The position numbers were made by a program, and so were the translations under genes. Of a DNA stretch of 13,607 bases, positions 1 through 5,837 are shown in pieces. The stretch is from an uncultured Veillonella sp. (lineage in GTDB: Bacteria; Bacillota; Negativicutes; Veillonellales; Veillonellaceae), in NCBI RefSeq assembly GCF_915069625.1, contig NZ_CAJZFD010000042.1, forward strand, positions 1-13,607, in the 5' to 3' direction. A model generated the notes under the pieces. The model made no database searches and had not been told where the DNA came from. It saw only the letters and a list, made by a program, of their open reading frames with translations. Each line of letters starts with the position of its first letter. Within the stretch, counting starts at the first letter, position 1.

Positions 1-897
1 AACTTCTCGTCCTCCATGGCGTACATTGGCAACTTCTTCCCTAAATCCGAAAAAGGTACAGCTCTTGGTATCAACGGTGGCGTCGGTAACCTTGGTATTT
101 CCGTAATCTACTTCTTAGCTCCATTCGCTATGGGTTCTGCTGCATTAGGTAGTGTATTTGGTGTAACACCAGCTATCATCAAAGGTAATGCAGTTTACCT
201 TGCCAACGCTGCTTTCATGTGGATCGTACCTCTCGTTGTTATCCTTGCATTGATGACACGTTTCATGGATAACTTGCCATTAGAAAAACCAAATCCTAAA
301 AACCTTGTACAAATCTTTGGTAATAAACACACTTGGGCACTTACATTGTTATATACTTGTTCCTTCGGTGCCTTCTCTGGTTATGCAGCAGCACTTGGTC
401 TATTAGTAGGTAAAGAATTCCCTGAAATTCCATTTGCTTCAATCGCATTCGTAGGCCCACTTGTAGCAGGTGCGCTTCGTCCTGTAGGTGGTTGGTTAGC
501 CGATAAAATCAACAGCGGTACAAAAGTTACCTTTGTGAGTCTTCTCGGTTTATGTGCAACAACTGCATTGATTGCATTTGGCGTAGATATGCACAACTTC
601 CCATTCTTCTTCGCTATGTCCGTATTGACATTTGTATGCTGTGGCTTCGCAACTGGTGCAACATTCCGTATGATTCCACACGTATTCGGCAATCCATTAC
701 TTTCCTCTTTAATTACAGGCTTCGTAGCTGCCGTAGCTGCATACGGTGCTTTCATTACACCTAAAATCTTCGGCTTCACATATTCCACATTCGGTAATAT
801 CTATCCAGCCTTCGCTGTATTGTTAGCCTTCAACATCGTAACTGTAGCAGTATGCTACTGGTTCTATGTACGTAAAAGCGCGAACATGAACGTATAA
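1..897 (+). CDS. narK: NarK-type nitrate/nitrite transporter (5' partial)
   Basis: C-terminal ~298 residues of a major facilitator superfamily nitrate/nitrite transporter in the cytoplasmic membrane. The frame is open from base 1 (N-F-S-S-S before the first Met at base 16), so the N-terminal third lies outside the window. The visible start carries the nitrate-signature type motif, with FFPKSEKGTALG followed by a Gly/Asn-rich helix (INGGVGNLG). Later come the MFS loop motif LRPVGGWLAD and FRMIP, whose Arg corresponds to the conserved substrate-binding Arg of the second half of NarK (family knowledge). About eight hydrophobic segments follow one another to the C-terminus. NarK imports nitrate and/or exports nitrite for nitrate respiration. 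The partner nitrate reductase genes would be expected upstream but are not visible. The stop codon lies inside the outer arm of the palindrome at 893-1153. Transporter identity is firm; antiport versus symport type cannot be decided. Confidence 0.9.
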   Translation, partial: NFSSSMAYIGNFFPKSEKGTALGINGGVGNLGISVIYFLAPFAMGSAALGSVFGVTPAIIKGNAVYLANAAFMWIVPLVVILALMTRFMDNLPLEKPNPKNLVQIFGNKHTWALTLLYTCSFGAFSGYAAALGLLVGKEFPEIPFASIAFVGPLVAGALRPVGGWLADKINSGTKVTFVSLLGLCATTALIAFGVDMHNFPFFFAMSVLTFVCCGFATGATFRMIPHVFGNPLLSSLITGFVAAVAAYGAFITPKIFGFTYSTFGNIYPAFAVLLAFNIVTVAVCYWFYVRKSANMNV

Positions 898-1153
898 TTT
901 TCTGGAACAGAAAATTTACGTTCACTGGACGGTACAACAAAATATAATTCACTTTTCTTAACTAAGTGATAAAAGAAACCCCGCATCTCTCCTCCATACT
1001 TATCAGGTCTGCGGCCTAGGGCCTTGACCTTGTAAGTCGGATCGATGCGGAGTTTTCTTTTATGAAAATATAGTTATGGATAAGCTACTCAAACATAGTG
1101 AATTATATTTTACGCAGTACAAGACGTTAACAAATTTTCTGTTCAAAATTATA
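893..1153. repeat. Long imperfect inverted repeat (261 bp) at the narK end
   Basis: The interval between narK and chdC folds back on itself almost end to end. Matching blocks, left with right, are: TATAATTTT 893-901 with 1145-1153; GAACAGAAAATTT 905-917 with 1132-1144; AAAATATAATTCACT 939-953 with 1097-1111; a stem ending CCGCATC at 969-987 with 1044-1063; ACTTATCAGGTC 998-1009 with 1026-1037 (10 of 12); and GGCC 1013-1016 with 1020-1023 around a TAG loop. The blocks are separated by unmatched bulges. The inner stem followed by TTTTCTTTT (1053-1061) could act as a narK terminator. The arrangement also fits a MITE-like palindromic element, but no target-site duplication is seen at its edges. 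The left arm includes the narK stop codon. Confidence 0.75.
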
Positions 1154-1170
1154 ACCTTCATATTAATGGA

Positions 1171-1200
1171 AAAAAAGGACTGCTAGGCAGTCCCTTTATT
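1171..1200 (-). terminator. Rho-independent terminator of chdC
   Basis: Perfect 7-bp stem GGACTGC (1177-1183) and GCAGTCC (1187-1193) with loop TAG. Read on the minus strand it is followed by six T residues (A 1171-1176 on the plus strand). It starts about 10 bases after the chdC stop codon, and no other minus-strand gene lies nearby. Confidence 0.85.
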
Positions 1201-1202
1201 TA

Positions 1203-1934
1203 TTATCCAAAGATTTCTTCTAATAGTGCATCGTCGATGATGGTACCAACGTAGAAGTCGCTGAAGATGCCGTATTTTGCACTGGCGATTTCAAAGCGCA
1301 TATCGTATACGATTTTTTTGAATTGGATGTCGTCGTTACTGAAGATGGTAATACCCCATTCCCAGTCGTCTAGTCCACAGCCACCTGTTGTAAATTCAGA
1401 TAGAACGTCTAAATATGTTTTACCAAGCTCGCCGTGAGATTTCATCAACATGCCGCGTTCTTGTGGTGGTAGCATGAACCAGTTGTCATCACCTTCACGT
1501 TTTTTGCTCATGTTATAGAAGCAAATATATTTATCGCGAGGTACATGAGGGTACAGTTTTTGGTTAACTTCTTCTGTATCGAGTTTAGCCTTAACATAAG
1601 CACTTACTTCTGTTACAGATGTATAGGAATATGTTTGAACTAGTACGCTTGCAATAGCAAGGCGGCGGAACTTGCGTTCTACTTGCGCCAAGTATTCAAG
1701 GGATGGACCAAGAATCCATAGAATCAAATCCCCTTTTGCACCATTGCAATCATAGAATGCATAGCTACCTTCTTTAGCTTGATGTTTAGCTTCAAGGTCT
1801 GCTAAGAATGCTTTTAATTCATTGCGCGCTTCTGCTTTCTCTTCAGCTGTAAAGCAGTTCCATGCGCTAAAGTCCATGGCAAATACCATGTGTTGGCTAT
1901 GCCAACCTTCTACTGTAGGGATTGCTTTCCCCAT
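1203..1934 (-). CDS. chdC: Coproheme decarboxylase (HemQ/ChdC), chlorite-dismutase family
   Basis: Last step of the coproporphyrin-dependent pathway: oxidative decarboxylation of two propionates of coproheme to give heme b, in the cytosol, as a probable homopentamer (family knowledge). The 243-residue protein has the usual length. It carries CFYNMSKKR with the catalytic Tyr140, then Met142 and Lys144, the proximal heme ligand His167 in KSHGELG, the hallmark LDDWEWG, and Arg213 and Ser218 near the C-terminus. Distances between these residues match those I recall for the Staphylococcus enzyme (Tyr145, His172, Arg218, Ser223). Two differences stand out: the position equivalent to Gln185 is Glu180, and that of Arg131 is Lys126. 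The start chosen is ATG at 1934, 8 bases after AGGAG (1943-1947). A GTG at 1943 overlaps that ribosome binding site and is unlikely. It lies downstream of cgoX but behind a hairpin terminator. Confidence 0.93.
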   Translation of the reverse strand: MGKAIPTVEGWHSQHMVFAMDFSAWNCFTAEEKAEARNELKAFLADLEAKHQAKEGSYAFYDCNGAKGDLILWILGPSLEYLAQVERKFRRLAIASVLVQTYSYTSVTEVSAYVKAKLDTEEVNQKLYPHVPRDKYICFYNMSKKREGDDNWFMLPPQERGMLMKSHGELGKTYLDVLSEFTTGGCGLDDWEWGITIFSNDDIQFKKIVYDMRFEIASAKYGIFSDFYVGTIIDDALLEEIFG

Positions 1935-1997
1935 TATGATCACTCCTATCTATGGTGATTCTATTAAAATGATATAGTTTTATTGCAATAGGAATCG

Positions 1998-2036
1998 AAA
2001 AGACTCCATATACTATTATAGCATATGGAGTCTTTT
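1998..2036. terminator. Hairpin terminator between cgoX and chdC
   Basis: Perfect 14-bp stem (1998-2011 with 2023-2036, AAAAGACTCCATAT and its complement) around an 11-base loop. On the minus strand, the direction of cgoX, the stem ends in TTTT and is followed by CGATT. The T-tract is short, so termination may be partial and chdC could receive some read-through. The plus-strand side has the better tract (TCTTTTCTTATAATT). Confidence 0.7.
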
Positions 2037-2050
2037 CTTATAATTATTTA

Positions 2051-2090
2051 TTAATATTAGTTCTCACTACTTAATATTAGTTTTCATTAC
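2051..2090. repeat. 20-bp tandem duplication across the cgoX stop
   Basis: Two adjacent 20-bp units at 2051-2070 and 2071-2090 differ at only two positions (TTAATATTAG, then TTCTCACTAC or TTTTCATTAC). The second unit covers the last codons and stop of cgoX on the minus strand; the first lies just beyond the stop. It looks like an old local tandem duplication of the gene's 3' end. Confidence 0.8.
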
Positions 2091-3699
2091 TGCCTACAAT
2101 AGACTGTATGAGTTCTTTCGCCTGTTTCACACCGTCAGGAATACCAATTCCATCAAATGGAGTGCCAATAAGGTGTAAGTTTGGATAATTCTCGGCTACA
2201 TGTTTACGCACAGCTGTAATACCTGCCCGATGGCCCACATTATATTGCGGCATGCAGTGGATGAGACGATTGATACGAACCCATTCAGGTTGCGTAGAGA
2301 AACTCATAATGCGTTGAATTTCTTTCACTGCTAATTCTGAAAGTTCCTCATCATTGAGATGTTCTACTACATCATTGCCAGGTTTACCGATAAAGACGCG
2401 CAATACAATCTTATCGTCAGGCGTTGTTTGTGGCCACTTTTGATTAAGGATTGTACATGCCGTGAGCGGTGTATCTGTGTTGCGTGTAATCAACAGGCCA
2501 GAGCCTTTTAATTCACCATCGAAGGTACTTTTATCAAAGGCCATGATGGCAATAGCGCAACTAGACTGTTCCATGGAACGCAAGAAATCAAAACCAGCAT
2601 CATCTTTGAACCATTGGTTATACGTTGCCGGCGGTGTACAGATAATGACTTGATCTGCATTACCAGTGACTTCATCACTAGTAACGCTAGTGTTATGGCT
2701 TGTTTCTGCATCAGAATTTTCATAGCTTGCTGATTGAGCAGTACAATTACAGCCATCTACATTTTGTTTTACGACGTCTAATGCATATTGACCATCGGTG
2801 TAGCGAATATCAGATACTAATGCACTGGTATATAGTGATACATTGCTAGGCATGGCTTCAACGATGGCCGTAATAACGCTTTCAAGGCCCCCTGTTAATT
2901 GGCGGAACATACCAGATTGAGCAGCAGTGCCCTTGCGGCTTGCCATATCGGCTTGTGCCTTATTGGACTTCGCTTCATGACTTTCAAATTGACGGTCTGT
3001 CATAGTCCCTTTACCTGCACGCGGTACGTCACCTTCAGCGACGGCACCTTTAGCCGCTTTAGTAACCCCCGCTTTGGAGTGGCCCATCTTAGCAGCCATC
3101 ATACCTTTTACCATATTCCCATATTTTTGTTCTACTTGAATAAAATGAGGGAACGTAGACAATAAGCTGATTTTATAAATATCGCCACCATAGATACCAG
3201 CTAATAGTGGTTCGATGAGCTTATCCATCATTTCTTGTCCCAAATGGTATTTAAAGAAATGACCAATGGATACATCACCATTTTCATCAAGTTGATATGG
3301 CTTTTTAAAGTAATCTAATCCAGCCCGTAATTTCCCAGGCCATGAAATGAGCGTCGCTTTCACAAAGGGCATCATTTCCGTTGGAATCCCCATGATAGAG
3401 CCACCTGGAATAGGATGGATTGAACCCTTGTCATACACAAAGGCTTGCCCTGTTTCATTCGATACAAGGGTATCGCCTAAGCCAAGATCATAGATTAGGT
3501 CCGTCATTTCTGTTTTACGACCTAAATACGAGTCGGGGCCTAATTCCACTACGAAATCATCAACCCGTTGTGTTTGTATTTTCCCACCAAACCGTGGTGC
3601 TTGTTCGTAAAGAGTAATGTTCCAGTCCGGCTTTGCATGACCTAAATAATAAGCCGCTGTCAATCCTGTTAGGCCACCGCCCACAATTGTTACATTCAC
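2077..3699 (-). CDS. cgoX: Coproporphyrinogen III oxidase (HemY/HemG-type, CgoX)
   Basis: FAD-dependent oxidase removing six electrons from coproporphyrinogen III (protoporphyrinogen IX in the classical pathway). The N-terminal FAD-binding motif VTIVGGGLTGLTAAYYL is followed by the acidic residue ending the second strand (LYEQAP) and FGGKIQT. The C-terminal FAD contact region reads GIGIPDGVKQA near residue 520. CpfC and ChdC as neighbours favour the coproporphyrinogen-specific role. At 540 residues it is roughly 70 longer than usual because of two low-complexity insertions, residues ~201-262 (Ala/Lys/Gly-rich) and ~313-347 (Ser/Thr/Asn-rich). The reading frame is intact across both. The start is GTG at 3699, with AAAGGA 7 bases upstream. 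Its GTG overlaps the cpfC stop (GTGA), implying translational coupling. Canonical members pass electrons to O2; the acceptor here is unknown. Confidence 0.9.
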   Translation of the reverse strand: MNVTIVGGGLTGLTAAYYLGHAKPDWNITLYEQAPRFGGKIQTQRVDDFVVELGPDSYLGRKTEMTDLIYDLGLGDTLVSNETGQAFVYDKGSIHPIPGGSIMGIPTEMMPFVKATLISWPGKLRAGLDYFKKPYQLDENGDVSIGHFFKYHLGQEMMDKLIEPLLAGIYGGDIYKISLLSTFPHFIQVEQKYGNMVKGMMAAKMGHSKAGVTKAAKGAVAEGDVPRAGKGTMTDRQFESHEAKSNKAQADMASRKGTAAQSGMFRQLTGGLESVITAIVEAMPSNVSLYTSALVSDIRYTDGQYALDVVKQNVDGCNCTAQSASYENSDAETSHNTSVTSDEVTGNADQVIICTPPATYNQWFKDDAGFDFLRSMEQSSCAIAIMAFDKSTFDGELKGSGLLITRNTDTPLTACTILNQKWPQTTPDDKIVLRVFIGKPGNDVVEHLNDEELSELAVKEIQRIMSFSTQPEWVRINRLIHCMPQYNVGHRAGITAVRKHVAENYPNLHLIGTPFDGIGIPDGVKQAKELIQSIVGSNEN

Positions 3700-4595
3700 G
3701 AATGAATCCTTTCTAATATTGCACTCGCCATAGCTTGTAAGAATGTTTCATTACAATTCGGCATCAATGCACGCATATATACAGCGCCGCCCGCATCAAC
3801 GAGTTCTTTACACTCCACATCATTATCGTACAACACCTCTATATGATTGCTGACAAAGCCAAATGGTACAAAGGCGATATGTATCGCACCATTACGTAGA
3901 GCTTGATTGATAGCCTCTTCTACGGTAGGACCTAACCATTGACCATGTGGAGCCGCGCTCTGCCATGCCACAGACCAATTAGATAAACCACAACGTTCTG
4001 CAATTTCCCGGGCGCTTTCCTCTAAGGCTAACGCATAAGAATCTCCATTGTGGCTATTAATAAGAGGTATACTATGAGCACTAAAAATTACAAATACATC
4101 GTTAGTAGCATTGATACAATCCGAAACTGCTTTTACCCAATATTCCATAAATGATGGTTGATCCCACCAGGAGCGAATCACATCAAAGGTTACACCGTGA
4201 TGGTTACCAATGGCAGCTTGTACTTGCTTCTCATAGGCCCCTGTACCAAGAGATGTAAAGAATGGAGCCGTTACGATAGCAACGATGTGTTCTACGCCTT
4301 GTTGGACTAAATCATCTACCGCATCAGCAATCGAAGGTTTCATATGAAGATAGCCAATAGCTGTTGGCATAGATGGTAACAATGTAATCAATGTTTCATA
4401 TTGACGCTCTGCCATTGTTTGTAATTCTACATTGGACCATTGTCCAATTGCATCATAGCGACGTGTAAGATTAGCAACCTCAGCTTCTGTAGGTACACGA
4501 CCATGACGAATGCTCGTCATATATGGCACTAAATCATCCTTACTTGAAGGACTACCATAGGATAAAAATAATAATCCTTTTTTCTCAATGTTCAC
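3696..4595 (-). CDS. cpfC: Coproporphyrin III ferrochelatase (HemH/CpfC)
   Basis: Inserts Fe2+ into coproporphyrin III to give coproheme, in the cytosol. The protein is 299 residues from the GTG at 4595, which follows a GGGG ribosome binding site by 7 bases. A longer in-frame reading from ATG 4694 would overlap the end of hemE by about 95 bases and add 33 residues without family resemblance, so it is rejected. With the GTG start, the conserved Tyr of LSYGSP is Tyr13, the same number as in the Bacillus subtilis enzyme. Other landmarks are RHGR and RRYDAIG in the N-terminal half, the catalytic His174 in FSAHSIP, and Glu253 in FVSNHIEVLYDND. The Tyr13-type N-terminus and lack of an iron-sulfur extension fit the Gram-positive coproporphyrin ferrochelatases. 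It follows hemE after a 4-base gap and overlaps cgoX by 4 bases. Confidence 0.92.
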   Translation of the reverse strand: MNIEKKGLLFLSYGSPSSKDDLVPYMTSIRHGRVPTEAEVANLTRRYDAIGQWSNVELQTMAERQYETLITLLPSMPTAIGYLHMKPSIADAVDDLVQQGVEHIVAIVTAPFFTSLGTGAYEKQVQAAIGNHHGVTFDVIRSWWDQPSFMEYWVKAVSDCINATNDVFVIFSAHSIPLINSHNGDSYALALEESAREIAERCGLSNWSVAWQSAAPHGQWLGPTVEEAINQALRNGAIHIAFVPFGFVSNHIEVLYDNDVECKELVDAGGAVYMRALMPNCNETFLQAMASAILERIHS

Positions 4596-4599
4596 TAGA

Positions 4600-5643
4600 C
4601 TACCCCTCTTGAGCCCATAGTTCACGACTACGTTCATGTACATAGTCTGTGAGCCAATGAAGCTTCTTAGGATCCGCTTCTGGGAATACGCCATGACCTA
4701 AATTAAAGATATGGCGACCGTAACGAACACCGTCAAGCAAAATACGATCTACTTCATGAGCTAATGTTTTTTCATCAGCGAATAGATACGCTGGATCAAG
4801 ATTACCTTGTACCGTTTGTGTTACACCACGCTCATTAGCCATAACGATGGAGCTACGCCAATCAAGAGCGATTACATCCAATGGCAAGTGAGACCAAATA
4901 GATACTAAATGATCGGTACCAACACCATTCATAGCCATAGGCAAATGAGGATATCGTTCTTTTACAGTCTTAATAATCCGTTCCATATGAGGATAAATTC
5001 CTTGTTTATATTGGTCCGCATTCACAGCGCCTACCCAAGAGTCGAAGATTTGTAGCGCATTCGCACCTGCTTCGGCTTGCATGGACAAGTACTCAATGGA
5101 CATATCCGCTAACTTTGTCATCAATGCATTCCACACATCAGGCGCACCGATGAGCATGCCACGAGTCTTATTATAATTCTTTGTTGGTCCCCCTTCGATG
5201 AGATATGACGCAATTGTAAATGGTGCGCCACAGAAACCAATGAGAGGTACGTCGAGCATGCCAGACGTTAACAGTGTAATAGTTTTTCCAATATAATCTA
5301 CCTTTGTAGGATCAAAGGTATCTAATTTATCTACATCAGCCATGGAGCGAATCGGTGTATTAAACACAGGGCCCACACCAGCCTTGAGTTCTACTTTTAC
5401 ATTCATCCCCACCATAGGACTCATAATATCCTTGTAAAGAATCGCCGCATCAACGCCGTATTCTTTTACAGGCAGTTCCGTAACACGAGCACACAATTCA
5501 GGCTCTTTTGTAATTTCAAAGAGCGTATATTTTTCCTTAATTTTACGGTACTCCGCTTGGCTACGACCAGCTTGGCGCATATACCATACAGGTGTTACAC
5601 CAGGGTTCTTCCCTTGGATCATATCTAAATATGCTGTATTCAA
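4600..5643 (-). CDS. hemE: Uroporphyrinogen III decarboxylase
   Basis: Decarboxylates the four acetate side chains of uroporphyrinogen III to give coproporphyrinogen III, the substrate of CgoX. The 347 residues are the normal family length. Visible signatures are PVWYMRQAGR (Arg23, Arg27), the active-site Asp72 in LYKDIM, GFCGAPFTIASYLIEGG with Tyr147, and His317 in FNLGHGV near the C-terminus. The start codon is TTG at 5643, preceded at 8 bases by AGGGG. No ATG or GTG in frame gives a family-like N-terminus, so TTG is chosen. It is the first gene of the hemE-cpfC-cgoX operon; its stop lies four bases before the cpfC GTG. A promoter and a dyad that might be an operator lie at 5667-5713. Confidence 0.95.
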   Translation of the reverse strand: MNTAYLDMIQGKNPGVTPVWYMRQAGRSQAEYRKIKEKYTLFEITKEPELCARVTELPVKEYGVDAAILYKDIMSPMVGMNVKVELKAGVGPVFNTPIRSMADVDKLDTFDPTKVDYIGKTITLLTSGMLDVPLIGFCGAPFTIASYLIEGGPTKNYNKTRGMLIGAPDVWNALMTKLADMSIEYLSMQAEAGANALQIFDSWVGAVNADQYKQGIYPHMERIIKTVKERYPHLPMAMNGVGTDHLVSIWSHLPLDVIALDWRSSIVMANERGVTQTVQGNLDPAYLFADEKTLAHEVDRILLDGVRYGRHIFNLGHGVFPEADPKKLHWLTDYVHERSRELWAQEG

Positions 5644-5666
5644 GTACTCAACCCCTTTCTTTCTAA

Positions 5667-5695
5667 TTTATACTAACACACTATGATAACTAAAA
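5667..5695 (-). promoter_or_regulatory. Candidate hemE operon promoter
   Basis: On the minus strand a TATAAA -10 element (plus-strand 5667-5672) lies about 24 bases before the hemE start codon, with a TTTTAG hexamer 17 bases further upstream. The -35 match is poor, so the promoter is either weak or activator-dependent, and the assignment is tentative. Confidence 0.35.
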
Positions 5696-5713
5696 CAGTT
5701 ACTTTAGTTACAT
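5683..5713. promoter_or_regulatory. Dyad TAACTAAA-N8-TTTAGTTA upstream of hemE
   Basis: TAACTAAA (5687-5694) and its exact complement TTTAGTTA (5703-5710) flank an 8-base spacer. Outer matches ATGA and CAT extend the symmetry. The dyad overlaps the putative -35 region of hemE, the usual place for a repressor or activator site. A further TTTAGTTA occurs at 5774-5781. No known regulator consensus is recognised. Confidence 0.4.
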
Positions 5714-5738
5714 CACATATATCATCACTATGAATATT

Positions 5739-5767
5739 CCCTGTGAAAGCTAAACACCTTCACAGGG
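5739..5767. terminator. Hairpin after yhaN
   Basis: Perfect 9-bp stem CCCTGTGAA (5739-5747) with TTCACAGGG (5759-5767). It lies about 40 bases past the yhaN stop on the minus strand and before the hemE promoter. No long T-tract follows on the minus strand (AATATTC), so it is a weak intrinsic terminator or a transcript-stabilising hairpin. Confidence 0.5.
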
Positions 5768-5774
5768 GTTTAAT

Positions 5775-5837
5775 TTAGTTACGACTTAATCAGTAGCAAT
5801 CAATGTTTAATTGCGACTTAATCTATGGCAATCAATG
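5775..5837. repeat. 32-bp-period tandem duplication across the yhaN stop
   Basis: The 27 bases at 5779-5805 and at 5811-5837 match at 23 positions (shared CGACTTAATC and GCAATCAATG blocks), with a period of 32 bases. The 5811-5837 copy encodes the last residues of YhaN; the other copy lies immediately beyond the stop codon. It is probably an old duplication of the gene's 3' end. Confidence 0.75.

Noticed and set aside
381..788. 135-residue open frame antisense to narK
   Set aside because: It lies wholly inside the conserved narK coding sequence, has no ribosome binding site and shows no family motif; it is a shadow of the real frame.
2899..3165. 88-residue open frame on the plus strand inside cgoX
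   Set aside because: It covers the low-complexity insertion of cgoX, but the cgoX frame is continuous and bears the FAD motifs on both sides; no independent start signals are seen.
4596..4694. N-terminal extension of the ferrochelatase to the ATG at 4694
   Set aside because: It would overlap hemE by about 95 bases. The GTG at 4595 has a spaced ribosome binding site and gives Tyr13 in the family-standard position.
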